Shown piece after piece: positions 10,861 to 22,579 of a DNA stretch of 64,000 nucleotides (positions are counted from its first letter, which is position 1; the number at the start of each line of letters is the position of its first letter). Below the pieces are notes generated by a model that was not told where the DNA came from, made no database searches, and saw only the letters and a program-made list of their open reading frames with translations. The position numbers and the translations under genes are program-made. The DNA comes from Symsagittifera roscoffensis (taxonomy: Eukaryota > Xenacoelomorpha > Acoela > Convolutidae): contig NC_087071.1 of NCBI RefSeq assembly GCF_963678635.1, positions 8,355,842-8,419,841 on the forward strand. The letters run 5' to 3'.

Positions 10861-11640
10861 TAAGCGGTCAAATATTCAAACCTGAACTATACTCTGACTC
10901 AAATCAATCGCTCACAGTTCAGTTTGGAAACCAGTTAAAAACAAAAGCAAGCAACAAAAATTCGTCACAATACAATCAAAACTTCAACAAGCCAGTGCAA
11001 ACAGAAATACGGAGACAGAACATGGAATATTTCAAGGGAGGCTTCATACCAAAAGAAAAGGAAGGAAAATAAGGAGCACAGAGAAATGGCAAAGAGAATC
11101 AGACCGGGAGGAAATTCTGTCTGAACCCAGATGGTACAAACGTCAACCAAACAAAAAACCATCGGACACGAGACAACAACCGGCTACCGTCAAGGGCGCA
11201 AAAAAAATGAAAACCATCAATCTTCCCTAAGTTTGTATTTTCAGAGCCAACAGAAGGCTCCAGTAGGACAACATAACCAATCATGAGTGTAACAACCACG
11301 ACGCCCATCCAAACGGAGCCAGAAGCAATAAGCGCCACCACTCAAACTGATCTCTCATAATAAACTGGCGAGACTTATGAATACTGCGTCAGCCGTGTGG
11401 ATCCTAATACAACAAAACAGGAGGAAACATAATCTAACATAAACCACCCACAATGCCAAGAACTCAACTGGAGGCCAGCCACGAAGTTATCATGAAAGAA
11501 ATTGTAGCAACGATCGATAAAGAGACTAACATGGAAGCGGAGGAGGACACCCCCTTATACAGATAAAAGCTACAAAAGGTGAAGGGGGTCAGCTTCGTCG
11601 CCGCAACCCGGTAAGACAAGAACCTGAGGCCACTAGTCAA
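10861..11640 (+). pseudogene. Element A RNase H to integrase linker
   Basis: About 0.8 kb between the last RNase H motif and the integrase N-terminal region has A-rich, purine-rich coding-like composition on the plus strand but no domain I recognise. It is polar and broken. By position it is the pol connector or a linker, as in element D, where the linker is also long. Confidence 0.35.
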
Positions 11641-12288
11641 CTTCGTCAGAAAGCGAGACTGGAAGTCGCTGAAAATGTCGTTTGGCCAGTAGTGGTATAA
11701 CGTCCAGAAATAGACTACACGTGAAAGACGACTGCCTACTCACACAGCTCAGACAAACAGTAATGGATAGTTCGCACCTCACTCACCTCGGATCGGCCGC
11801 CATGCTGGAGCTTTGCCAAACATCTGGTTCCCGCTCATACATAGATCGATTGTACCAATGGCATAAGGATGCCGACAAGGTACCAAACAAGGTAAAAACT
11901 TAAAACAAATAATTGGCAAACAGCATTCATTCCAAATGGAACCGGTGGTTGAACCTAACGAAGAGGCCCAACTGGATTTAACAGAGCCGATACCAGACGA
12001 ACTAAACAAAGACGAATATATATTAGTCGCGGTAGATGAGTGGTCGAAATTCCCAACGGCTAAGGTAGTTTCAAACACAACGGCAGATGTAGCACGAAAA
12101 TTTATGCAACGTTACATTTCGAATAATGGGGTACCGCGCAGATTAGGATGTGATCAGGCACAAACATTTCGCGCTAAAAAATTTCAAATACTTTGCAGAG
12201 CGAACAACATGAGGCTTTTGTTCGCTCCGGTGGATGATCATAGGTCAATAGGTGTCGTGGAACGACTAATACAAAGGCGACTCGAGTA
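11641..12288 (+). pseudogene. pol: Element A integrase remnant
   Basis: The zinc-binding region is suggested by HLTHLGSAAMLELC at about 11776-11815. The catalytic core (11936-12288) is well kept. QLDLTEP holds the first Asp, EYILVAVDEWSKFPTAKVV is the typical strand after it, GCDQAQTFRAKKF carries the second Asp, and GVVERLI the Glu. RYISNNGVPRRL between them is characteristic. The frame ends by stop at 12286-12288. The core would join cDNA to chromosomes in a live copy. The same segment of element B (about 19080-19330) is more decayed. My recollection links this integrase type to larvacean Tor elements, unverified. Confidence 0.8.
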
Positions 12289-13790
12289 ATGAAAATTGAT
12301 CCCAATAATTCCCCGTTAAAAATTGCATCGTGCGTTGTGAAAATCGTTGAAACAATACGAGTATTTTTACACGGAGTAACAAAAATCCCGTCTTTTGAAG
12401 CATATATGGGTCGAAGAGCAAACACACAATTATCAAACATTACAACAAAGAACTCACCTATCAATTTAAATTGGGAAAACGCCAAACACAATTATTTAGA
12501 TCGTAAAAACTTAATCCATCCTCCAATTCCTTCGCAGATCATGCATGACCTACAGAATTGGTCCGAGGACGAAGTCAGCATGAAACACAAAATACCGGAA
12601 CCAACCATCGCTAAGAATTCAGAAGCAGCGGACAATCGTCCACAAACTAGTACAGGTGTGAAAACTAGAAGAACATTAGCCTTAGAAAAATAAAAATTAA
12701 ATCTAAGATATAAAGGGATACACCAGCAAACTGACAAAACTATAAAAAAGAAAAACGAACAAGTAGCACGCAAGACAATTAAACTGGTCACCAGAAACAA
12801 AGATCCAAAAAAATTTGAACAAAAATACAAAGCAATAGATGGCAGAATACCAATTTACACACCACATACTGCGTGGGTCCAAACGAAAGGGAAACAACTA
12901 CGGTTACTAAGAAAAAGTGATTTTGCATCCGTACCTAACCCTCTAATATATGGCCCATGTCGTCCCTCAACACTCAGTGATTATGTGGCATATAAATCCG
13001 CTCGGAAAAAAAGACCTTGTTTGCGTTTTTTAGACATGTGCACCCAAAACCCAAGTGCACCACAACATCTTATGTTCAAGGAGCTGCGTCAGGACTACCA
13101 GTAAATCTGACACAAAAGGAACAACAAACCAGCCCGACCAAACGAAAGTCGACTAGAAAAAGAACTGTGAGAAGACCGGCACAAAGAGCAACAACAAGAG
13201 GAACTAAATTCCAAGCGGAAACAAGACGGGAAGAAGGTGCCACATCAATATCATCAAACGAATCTGGATTGTCCACCTCTGAAAATATAGCGCCACCGCG
13301 TAAAAGAATCAAAAAAAGAAAACGTCAGAGAACATGAAAGAAAAGCGACAACCGACAAGAAAGTCAGGCCGGGCCAGACAATCAACACCTTCCGGCGCTC
13401 TGGGAAATCCGATTCCCACCAATGCGGTCGATGATATGGTGCAATCACCATCCAAAAAATTCTCAATTGAGTCACCAACAGACAAAACAGTAAGCGATCA
13501 GAAAAGAGTAATCTCTACGCCAGAAAAGCAGAACCTAAAAAGTTTAATCTCGGAAATGGGTTTTCACGAGAAATCACCCGAACATCAAACCTGCGTGAAA
13601 TTCACCCGAAGGAGAAAAATACACAACTGAGAGCCCGACAAAATCTATGGACATAGTAGTGTTATCTGTAGCGAATATCCAAAACGTGGAGGAAAGAAAA
13701 GAAGACTTAGAGGAACACCAAGAGAAGAATAAGGAAGTCCAAGAACCAGAGACAGAAACTCAAATAGCAGAAAAATGAAATTAAGCAAAA
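12289..13790 (+). pseudogene. Element A C-terminal pol region (post-integrase)
   Basis: Frames at 12289-12693, 12720-13080 and on to about 13780 continue the polyprotein in broken form. A recognisable stretch is IPIYTPHTAWVQTKGK (about 12848-12900), matched by FTPHTAWVQN in element B at about 19950, so this part was coding in both. The rest is Lys/Arg/Glu/Thr-rich and polar, like an integrase tail. No membrane segment or glycoprotein signature is seen, so I do not call an envelope gene. Confidence 0.5.
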
Positions 13791-13895
13791 TACAAAAAAC
13801 TCAGTTGCCTGCCGTCCTAAGGGGACGTAAAGACTCCGGTCCTAAGGGGACCTAAAACTCTAACTTATTTTTGTTATACTACTTGATATTTTTGC

Positions 13896-13906
13896 ACAAG
13901 GGGGAA
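13896..13906 (+). other. Polypurine tract of element A
   Basis: CAAGGGGGAA lies directly before the 3' LTR TGTCATCAGG, where plus-strand DNA synthesis is primed in LTR elements. Confidence 0.7.
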
Positions 13907-14171
13907 TGTCATCAGGCCGGATTGGCAAAGTATTGTACATATTATAGTTTACAGTTAAGCTCACTGCGTTGAGTTAAGCTTACTGCATTTGGACTGGTCA
14001 ATTGACCTTGATGGCGGTTGCATCGTGAAGCCGACGCTATACCGATTTAGAACCTGAAATAAAGTGTTTATAAATCAGTTGTCTTTATCTAAGATTTCAG
14101 ACGTTATCATTATTGGTTTACCAATCCGTTCGGATTCAATAATAATGTCGAGCATATCTACGGGTATGACA
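13907..14171 (+). repeat. 3' LTR of element A
   Basis: 265 bases, TGTCATCAGG to GGTATGACA, matching 7271-7531 with moderate divergence. An AATAAAG poly(A)-like word is at about 14058. Confidence 0.85.
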
Positions 14172-14487
14172 GGGATTTTTGTTCTGTCCCCTCCCCCTCC
14201 CCCTCCTCCAGTGTCACTGGTGAGCATCGTCAGGGCAGCCACAGTCTGTATGGTGTCGTGTGAGATGTGAGGTCGCTGTTACTAATCACACGTAATATTA
14301 ATAGATAATAGATACTAAATTGTCTTCAGGCTTTTAATCAGAAACGTACTATGTTTTGTTCGCATCATTATTTCCCATTGTGAAGCCTGAGAAGCGACAT
14401 TAGATCAACTCACAACGAAAGACAGTTCGCAGCAAAAGGATTTTGAAATTATAAGGAGGAGGGGAGTCGGTTGGTTATAAGTTTTTG
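14172..14487. other. Unassigned sequence right of element A
   Basis: Starts with a CCCCTCCCC-type tract (about 14185-14210). No gene or repeat recognised. Confidence 0.35.
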
Positions 14488-14705
14488 CCCGAGATCTGAT
14501 TTACAATAATGATTTACTATGATTTCATTCCATATTTTCCAGCTCAAATCTGGTTTATATTGATAATATTCTTGAATTTCTACATATGTTTTCGCACCAA
14601 ATCTGATTTACATTGATGATATTTTGTATTTTTGTTGCATATTTTTTTGAGCCGAAAATCTTGTTTATATTGATGATTTTCATGATTTGTGTCGTTGGGT
14701 TTGAA
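14488..14705. repeat. Degenerate tandem repeat, unit about 55-65 bases
   Basis: Four successive units start with a word like CAAATCTGATTTACATTGATGAT (at about 14490, 14545, 14600 and 14650) followed by T-rich sequence. Copies differ at many positions. Confidence 0.5.
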
Positions 14706-14784
14706 TTCAACTTTTGCTTTGAGTGTTCAAATATCAGGCTTTTAAAAAGAGAAAAATCAATTTTTCTGACAATATAATCAAATA

Positions 14785-14890
14785 TTTTATTGCAAGTTTA
14801 TGGCGATAGCAAGAGTTTTTGTTGCGGTTTTATGGCGAAAACAATAGATTTTTTTGCAATTTTATGGCAAAAACAAAAGATTTTTTTGAG
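14785..14890. repeat. Short tandem repeat, unit about 35 bases
   Basis: Three copies of a TTTTATGGCGAAAACAATAGA-like unit ending in a T run. Confidence 0.55.
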
Positions 14891-14966
14891 ATTATGTGAT
14901 GATAAAATTACATTTTAGTAGAAATACAAGGCAATATATTCTTCATGAAAATAATAAATTTTCTTT

Positions 14967-15055
14967 CTAATATAATAGAAAATGTTGCCTAAATTGGTTA
15001 CACATAATCGATTATATTGGCAATATTTTCGGCAACATTTTCTCAATATAATCTA
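14967..15055. repeat. Imperfect inverted repeat around an AT core
   Basis: GAAAATGTTGCC on the left pairs with GGCAACATTTTC on the right. Flanking AATATAAT words extend the arms, and the core contains an ATAATCGATTATA word of the type abundant at 1690-2660. It may be a small fold-back element. Confidence 0.4.
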
Positions 15056-15818
15056 TTTTTATCAGAGAAACTCCAGTGCGGGTACCACAACTTCACAGTT
15101 TTTAAATATTATGAGGCCTTACTGTGCACTGGATAGGCGCACAATTTTGTGTCTGTATGTTCCTGAATGTGAAAAATTTGTCGGAACGATGAAACGAAAT
15201 GAAATAAGAACAAAAGAAGAACAGAGGGAGCATCCTTGTTGCGGAATCCGCTTACAATGCACAAAATCCACAGTTTGGCTTCTTACTGAAGTTTTTATCA
15301 CCCAAATTTTTTCCAGCCAGTCAACCAAATTGTATTGCGCTTTATGCCTTTATACTTTGTTGACCCCCCCCCCCCACCTTTGAACTTCTTGCCGCCATTA
15401 TGTAACAATTTTGAGCACCAAAAATGTGCACCAAAAAAAACTTCATGGTCGAAACCATTCCAAATGTGTCCGATTTCGCCAATTTCGTACATTTTTTTAT
15501 AAACGTCTGATGCGCAAAATTTTTTAAAAGAAAAATAGGTCTTGGCTGTTTTTTAAAAGAGCTCTTAAATTTTTTTTGCAAACCACAGAAAAGTTTGGAG
15601 AGACTATGATACATTCATGAAGGTTCGCCTGAAAATCCCAGAGCAGAGTGTATAAATCAGACTATTCGGCATTTGGGCAAGATTTGCATGAATTTTGTAA
15701 CTACATGCCTTTATCATAATCCTCTGTTTTTTTAGTGTTTTAGGCTGGTTTATTTTGCCACAGGGATCTTGCTAACTAGTTTTTTAATACCCCCCATTAC
15801 CATGGGAGATGTGGTACG
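15056..15818. other. Non-coding stretch with a C11 run
   Basis: No gene recognised. A C homopolymer at about 15365-15375 and T-rich sequence account for the open frames here. Confidence 0.35.
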
Positions 15819-16022
15819 TTATAAGAAAAAAAGAGTTAGTAAGAGGCGTATAATGTACCACCAAGAGATTGGTGCCTGGTTGCAGAGTCCCTCCAGTTTG
15901 GGTAGAATGAAACAGCAGAGGAAGCGGCAGCCTGCCAGAATGAGTGCCAGAATGACCAGGATCAAAATGGCCAACCACACTAGCATCGGTTCTTTCACAC
16001 AACACCGACCAGGGGTCATCAC
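15819..16022 (-). CDS. Candidate last exon of a small single-pass membrane protein
   Basis: After a reasonable acceptor (CCCTGTTGTGTTCTGCAG, exon from 16022) the minus strand encodes about 67 residues ending in TAA at 15819. It opens VMTPGRCCVKEP, then has a strong membrane segment (MLVWLAILILVILALILAG), a Cys-rich stretch (CRFLCCF), and a second, weaker hydrophobic end. Hydrophobicity comes from GTN/CTN-type codons rather than poly-T, unlike the T-rich artefacts nearby. The frame is closed just upstream of the acceptor, so it needs an upstream exon or starts at the internal ATG (16019). A competing frame upstream (NCYTCMTTLLCSAG) could be another exon. No family recognised. Confidence 0.3.
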   Translation of the reverse strand: MMTPGRCCVKEPMLVWLAILILVILALILAGCRFLCCFILPKLEGLCNQAPISWWYIIRLLLTLFFL

Positions 16023-16429
16023 CTGCAGAACACAACAGGGTTGTCATACAGGTATAACAGTTTTGTTCCTGTAAAATGCAGAAGGTGGGTCCCGTAACTT
16101 CTAAGAATATTTGAAAAGAAAAGTAGAAGTAAACAAATAAGCTTGTCCATTTGTAATTTACCAACTCATGATAATAGTTACAAAAGTTTTTTCGAAGCTA
16201 TTCTGACAAAAAGCCAATGAAGTTTTCTCTTTGGTCGGTTGAAACAAGTCTTTAACGGTTTTTATTTTTTCTTACTGATATAATATTTTTGTTCACACTT
16301 TGCTCTTTTCTGCTCAAAATCATTGCCTTCTGAACATACTTTATCTAATAAGTTTTCTTTGCTCATCCCATCGCCGAATCCTCCCTTTCTATATTTCATG
16401 CCGGTTTTTCTTCATTCTTTTGAAAATAG
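16023..16429. other. Intergenic stretch before element B
   Basis: It may hold an upstream exon or promoter of the minus-strand membrane-protein exon. Two AG sites preceded by pyrimidines on the minus strand (about 16058 and 16108) are possible acceptors. Nothing else recognised. Confidence 0.3.
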
Positions 16430-16638
16430 ATACCGGAACGGCGAAACCAATAGGGTTGTTGTATTTATATATACATGAATTGTTTTTTTACTGGTGGCAT
16501 GACCTTGTGGATTTTCAAGAACATCTTTATAGCTGAACCGAGTGATCGGCGGAGCAATATTTAGAGTGTTTATCAATCAGTTGTCAATTTACCCATAACC
16601 TATTCGATATTGAAGATCTACTCATACCGTACGTTATG
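16430..16638 (+). repeat. 5' LTR of element B (start approximate)
   Basis: Shares GCATGACCTTGTG, a shifted ATAGCYRAACCGAGTG word, TATCAAWCAGTTGTC and CGATATTGAAGATCTAC with 21060-21287. The right edge is followed by GAACATCCAGCAAACTATACC, a decayed version of the element A primer-binding site. Confidence 0.65.
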
Positions 16639-18300
16639 GAACATCCAGCAAACTATACCAAGAACCCGCTAAATAACAATGCAATTTGATGGCGTGCATC
16701 TGAAGATTCACCATTAGAATGGTCGAAGTGGGCGGCCATAATGGAAATGGCCATATTCGCCAAAGAAGGAAATGAAGTCCAAAATTCACGCCGTGACAAA
16801 ACGACACTCACAGATCCGACTGAACCCATATATTAGGCCGAAACAAATGGAGAAACCGACGCATAAAAAAAACCCGAGGTACATGAACAAGAAAAGATAT
16901 TGGCTGGGAGAACAAAGTATTAAACACACGAGAAAAAAGAGTGCTATTCAACTCCTTTGGATGGGACGAGGCAGACGCAAAATTCAAAAGTTACATAACT
17001 TATGTTTGGGTGCTGAAGGCCAGACACAACTACAGTAGAAAAAAGACTGGTCTACAATCTACGAAAATGAGAAAACTAATGACCTTATTGGATACTTTTT
17101 TTATAATAGAACAAAGAATTGCATTTGAACGCCCTAATTTGTCAAAAACAGGAAAATGAACCACTTCAACAGTTTCACACAGACTTATTGAAATTGGCAT
17201 CAAGGGCGGACTGCGGAGATTGAGTAGACAAATAGATAAAAGATAGGTTTACTGCCCAAATTAAAAACAAAAAGATAGCCAAAAAACTATTAGCAGAGAT
17301 TACAAGATGCGTACGAATATGCAACTTGTCGAGAAAAGTGAACCAAAAACAGCAAAACAAAAAAATATTTTCGGTTCATTAACATCTACACCAATAAGTT
17401 TAGAATTTATGGGATATATACAACCTCGAGAAAGAAGAAATCAGGCAAACTAACAAACTATCAGAGGTGCCGAGCTCAATAGAACTTCACACGAGGAAAA
17501 TTCAACCATAGGAGACAACAGAATACAAATCACGTGGGAAAATATGAAAAATATTACAAATGCGGAAGACAATTTGGTCGGTACAATTTACAATCATACA
17601 CCGCAAAAGATAAGATCAGTTTTAGAAGTGCAAAGAGGGGAGATTTTGCAAAAGTTTGCTAATCTACAAACGTTAATTTCATGAGAGAAGGAGGAAATGA
17701 ATAACAACTACAAAACTAAGAAGACATCGCAAAGTTAGAAGAAGTGATCCGGTGGCGTTCGCTGAACTCACTTCAGCAAATGGATGGGAAGATATTCCAC
17801 CAAAAACTTCACAGTTATGGCCATAGCAGAAGCGTTGATAATAAAAGACACACCAAAAAAAACGAAGAGGACTTAAAAGAGCGAATATTAAAACTGAAAG
17901 CGAAATCTGAGAACATAAATGCAACCTGAGAACAAAAATCGGGCAGTCTGATAAATTTCGCAAAAAAATCTGCACAAGGATTGAGGACAAACGAAGAATC
18001 GAGGATTTTCAACTACATTGCAACGGAGGACGCTGCTCAAATTCTCGCTTTCTAGGTTAGAGAATTTGTCTTTCCGAAAGGACGACTTATCATTCCACTA
18101 GAACTCGGGTGATAGAGAGTTCAATTAGCACCGTTCATCATCGTAGACGACCAAAAGGAGACAATCATCGTAGGAACCTCTTTTCCCAAATTGGAATTTT
18201 CCCAAAATGAAATGGTACAAGAAAAACCAAAAAAGAACAAAAAGGCAGCGTTCATGAGAACAAAAACTCAGACCAGGAGATCAAACAGTGATTAAAAAAC
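16639..18300 (+). pseudogene. gag: Element B gag-protease remnant
   Basis: Pieces in different frames match element A: SFGWDEADAKFKSYI (about 16945-16990), a knuckle-like KYYKCGRQFGRYNLQS at about 17545-17600, and the later FAKVC. The knuckle has lost some metal-binding residues. Downstream, a stretch with PFIIVDDQKETIIVGTSFPK (about 18130-18195) is the C-terminal half of a retropepsin-like region, with IVG in place of the usual ILG. Lys- and Asn-rich sequence fills the rest. It is non-functional. Confidence 0.55.
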
Positions 18301-18788
18301 ATTTCCAAACAGTTGTGTTTGAGAAATGCTGAAGCCAAAAATTAACTGATGAAAACCCAATCAATACCGATCCAAGCAAAGGAAAAAGAACTCCAATACA
18401 TTTGAAAAAAAAGTCGAGAAAGAAGTGAACAAATTGATTAAACAAATGCAGATCATCCAATTGAACAAAATGCACAAACAAATAATTCAATATTCCCATA
18501 TTGATAACCATGAAAAAGATCACACTATTCAAATGGCATTGGATTCAAAGAATAATAACATTACCATTTACAAAAACAAATTTCAATTGCCCAATACAAA
18601 ACTGTTTCTGGACAATATAGAGCAGACAGTAAAATTACTAGAAAAAAGTCATATTGTTTTCTCAAGCATCGGTTTATGATATGACTACTCGCAAATCCCG
18701 CTGGATCAGAAAACCAGAGAACAATTCAATTTCAACCTTATTGGAGAAAATGCAACAGGAACATTCAATTTCCAAACGGGGTTTTAAT
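18301..18788 (+). pseudogene. pol: Element B RT N-terminal remnant
   Basis: The frame 18425-18679 shows the pol start typical of Ty3/gypsy, with IQMALDSKNNNITIYKNKFQ leading to LPNTKLFLDNI. Then DYSQIPLDQKTREQFNFNLI and FNFQTGF (to about 18787) match element A 9640-9745. The catalytic YxDD box is absent, because the sequence jumps straight to an integrase-proximal segment. LDSKNNN marks the site where element A carries its palindrome. Confidence 0.7.
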
Positions 18789-19420
18789 ATTAAGCGGCAT
18801 GCCAAACGATAGTGCACCGACGATGACAGGTGGTACACAACAAAAACTAGAAGTAAGCCACAAAATGATAACGAGCAGCATTGTGACACCAATTCCCATC
18901 TCAACTACGACAGACAGTTTTGGAAAGCATCCATCTCATGGACCCAAGAACTACCGCTATGCTCGACGTCTGCAATTCCATTCGGTTTACGAACATACAC
19001 CGATCGATTGTCCAGATGTCACGGAACTGCCGACAATATACTTAAAGATGTAAAAATTTAAATTCATTTTTAGTGAAAGCTCAATCATTCCAAATCGAAC
19101 CATTAGTCGAGTCGAATGAAGAGGATCAACTAAATGTTGCAGGACTTCTACCCAACGAACTAAACCGCGAAGCATATATACTGGTAGCCACAGATGAATG
19201 GTCAAACTTCCGACAGCTAAAGTGATATTTAACACCAGAGTAGCCATTGCTACAAGATTTATGAAAGATATAAACCAATTTACAGCGACCCGCAAAATTA
19301 GGATGCAATCAGAGTCAAAAATTCTGTTTTTTCTGTGAAACAAACAAAATCAAATAAGTATTTGCAACTGTAAACTGTGGAAAATGGGGGTCAGATGAAT
19401 GATACAAGCATTAAAACGCA
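18789..19420 (+). pseudogene. pol: Element B integrase remnant
   Basis: ACACCGATCGATTGTCCAGA at about 18995 aligns with element A at about 11840. FQIEPLVESNEEDQL and NELNREAYILVATDEWSNF (19085-19210) match the first-Asp region of the integrase core. After this the frame breaks, and only short pieces of the core remain up to about 19340. The second Asp and Glu motifs are not readable. Confidence 0.65.
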
Positions 19421-21059
19421 AGTTAAGAATTATGAGAATAGTCAAAAATAACAAACCTTATGAAATAGCCTCAGACAAAACCGAAATGGTCAAATCAATT
19501 TGATTCAATCCAGTGACTTAAACTCTAGCCATTCGAAGCACACATAACACAAAACCAAGCAGACTATCATCAAACATAGCAACGAAGAGCTTAGCAAATA
19601 ATAGAAATTGGGAAGATGCAAAATCCTGCTGAAGCGATCCCAGATCTACAAAATTGATCAAAAGATAAAGTGGTAAGTCACGGCGGCCATCAGACCGCCT
19701 ACTAGAACTCTTGAACAAGGAAACTTTAACACCAAAACAAACAGCCCAACAGAAAACCGGTGTGAGAACTAGGCAGACATTATTTAAAGAGCGAGAAAAA
19801 TTTCATATGATACAAGTGGATACAACACCAGGTGATACACACAGACAGATGAGGTGGCAAGGAGAAAAGTAAGAGTAGCTATCAAAGTAAAAGAACAGAA
19901 ACATCGAACAAAAAACAAAAACTACGAACGGAAAAATCTTAATTTTCACACCACACACAGCTTGGGTACAGAATGAAAAAACGGCGGATTTGCATTTGTC
20001 TCCAATCCACTGATTTTTTGATTTTGCATACCATCATGACTAAGCGACTACGTTGCATTTAGATCCGCATGGAGATCAGGACAATGTTTGAGACATTGAA
20101 ATACTGAACACGCCACAACATTCCATGTTCAAAACAACGAAGATGTCAAGGAAAGGGAAGCAGAAGCAGTCACAAGAGAGCCAAAGAAGAGAAACGCGAA
20201 GCAAACAGAAAAGAGGTCAGGAGGAAAGCCCGCGCCGAAAAACCCAACAAGAGGAATGCAATTCAGATCAGTACTATAAACAAAGAGCACCCCAGCAAAC
20301 AGGGGGATTGAAACGCCAGAGCAACAAACGTCATCATGTGAGGCGTGGTCCTCTACATTTGAGAACACTGCCCCGTCTCCGAGGAAACTGAATCAAAAGT
20401 AGAAGCATCCCCAATTATCACGAATCTCGGCGGAAGCAACCAGGAAATCCATTAGGAGCCGACTATCGGAGTTGACGGAAGCGTTGAAAACTCCAGTGCC
20501 AATGAGTGCAATTGCCGAAGCTAAGCAAAAGCCAACGGAGCCCAAAAAGAAACATTTTGCTATCGAGTCACCGACCAACAAATGAATAGAGGGGAACAAC
20601 TCGGAGCAAAAAAAAATTTTACCCACAAGATGGGTTTCCATGAAAAATCGCTTGCCAAGCATGTGTGGAAAAATCGAATATCAAGTATGTGTGAATTTTT
20701 CAAAAACCATAAAACCCGAACTCAAAAACAAAAGCGTGGAAATAGTGGATTTGGTGTACCCAACTTTCAGTCTGAGCAGAGAGAGACCAGACATTAGAGA
20801 GGTTTTTCTTCTAATCGATAAACAAACAAGAAGACAACAAAAGACGATATGATAAATAACACAGAAGAAACCGAGGCGACAGAAGAACATGCAAGAAAAT
20901 AGCGCAGAGATGGTAACCCAAAACGTGGGCGAAGAAAAGTCATCGGAAGCGAAATTATACGAAATAGCCTAAGTCCCACCGGGATTCAGTCAACTCGCAT
21001 TTCAACTTAAATCCAATTGGAATCAAAAGCTCAAGTTTATTTTTGACTTCCAGGTGGAA
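19421..21059 (+). pseudogene. Element B post-integrase remnant
   Basis: A-rich, polar, multiply broken sequence aligned by position with element A 12289-13790. The clearest match is FTPHTAWVQN at about 19947-19978. HSMFKTTKMSRK near 20120-20155 aligns with HLMFKELRQ in A. No further domain recognised. Confidence 0.5.
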
Positions 21060-21287
21060 TGTCATCCGGCTATAGTGGTTATATTGAATATACATATACT
21101 AACCTATACTGATTGCATGACCTTGTGTGTTTTGAAAGCTATCTTCATAGCCAAACCGAGTGTTCGGCAGAGCAAAAAAAACGGTTTATCAAACAGTTGT
21201 CTTTTTTACATCTAACCTAAGTCGCCGTATTTGCCAATGCCGCTCGGATTCGATATTGAAGATCTACGCATACTGTAAGGTATGAAA
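21060..21287 (+). repeat. 3' LTR of element B
   Basis: TGTCATCCGG to GGTATGAAA. The end words are those of the element A LTR with one change. CCAGGTGGAA before it is a weak remnant of the polypurine tract. Confidence 0.7.
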
Positions 21288-22579
21288 TATAGATTCATGC
21301 CAGATGGTTGGTGTTTTTTCACAACTTTTAATCTCTGCCATGGCTTGCGCAGAAATAAGTTTGAAAACTTTTTTTGGGTCGACCAACTTGATTCTCCGAG
21401 CTCTCAGAAAAATTTCCCAGGAGTGTTTTAGGCAACCTGGCCGAAACGTTTAGAGAAGAACATCCGAAAAAAATTTTTTCTTGGATAATTTTTTTATCAT
21501 TTTTTTCTTCGAATTACCAAAAACCCTCCGACATAGCCGAAAAAAAGCTAAACAAAACCCAAAAATTCAATCAGAGAACCATTCAAAAATAATTGAAATT
21601 CCAGATGGCGGCAAGAAATTATACAGTTTAAGCGAGAAAAATTAAGTAGCTACGCCTCCCAATTTAGTTAGTGACCCATAACTTATTACCAACTCCTTCC
21701 AGTTATAGCCATTTATAATCGGGTTGTCTTTTGTTGCCTCCAAATTGGTCTCAAAATAGTGGTAAAAATAAGGGCTAGTCCAATTTTTTTCTGTTTTCGA
21801 TCTCTAACAAATTACCGGTTTAAAAAATTCAAGTCCGACTCTTATTGCTCTTAACCTGGTTTTTGCTGTCATAAAAAACTATCGCCCACAAATACCTAGT
21901 TATTAAGCACTTTTAGAAACCGATTTCTTGTAGTCTCTAGCCGTTGAAATTCAATAAAGTTATTCTGAGTCTCGCACTATTCTCAATTTTAAAAAGTTCG
22001 AGTTCTTGTCATGGCAAATTTTGTAAGCACACCTCCGGAGATCGTAAAGATAAAACAGCATGCAAACTTGAAAGATGTTCTATTACAAATTAGCCGATCA
22101 GATTTTAAAAAACTAATACTATCCACAAAATTCCGGCCATCGTAATTATCAAAAACTTGGTATTAAATGAGAAATTGACTTAGTTTTTTTTCAATTGTTG
22201 TTAAAACCAGATTTTTTGTAAGTTCCGAACGCCCTGCTATTGGTCTCAAATACCTTTTGGTTAAAAAAAATTGAGAAACTGTCAATTTTGAACAATATCG
22301 AAGATCGAGTATGAAAGTTTAAGTCATACGACATTATTACGACTAATTAGCTAGCCTCGATTCAATGAAAAAGAAAACAGTTTTGTTGTGCGAGATTATT
22401 CGTCACTCATAAAAATAATTCGATTTAGGAGTCGCCAAGGATTATGAACATTTTCTGATGAAAAAAAAACTATTACTTCAATCGCTGGAAAATTTTCGGA
22501 TAAAAAACCACACCAAGCACGTTTCCACGCTGCCACTTAGAATTCTGTTATCAGTATCCTAACCAAATTTCAATTTCAG
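21288..22579. other. AT-rich intergenic stretch
   Basis: No gene, RNA gene or clear repeat recognised over about 1.3 kb. Confidence 0.4.

Larger units (their letters stand above)
7271..14171 (+). mobile_element. Element A: decayed Ty3/gypsy LTR retrotransposon, Tor-like
   Basis: A 6.9 kb element with both LTRs, a primer-binding site touching the 5' LTR, gag, protease, RT, RNase H and integrase in Ty3/gypsy order, and a purine tract touching the 3' LTR. Coding parts are broken by many stops and shifts, so it is dead. LTR ends are TGTCAT...ATGACA. The possible target duplication is imperfect (GGGT left, GGGA right). The pol sequences remind me of larvacean Tor elements, from memory only. The most unusual feature is the palindrome inserted at 9341-9504. 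Confidence 0.85.
16430..21287 (+). mobile_element. Element B: heavily decayed relative of element A with a pol deletion
   Basis: A 4.9 kb Ty3/gypsy element with divergent LTRs and the same gene order as element A. About 1.9 kb, equivalent to the RT palm through the integrase N terminus of A, is missing near 18788. LTR ends, the CCHC region, RT start, integrase core and the post-integrase TPHTAWVQ motif all align with element A. It lacks the palindrome found in A. Stops are very frequent, so it is an old fossil. Confidence 0.75.
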
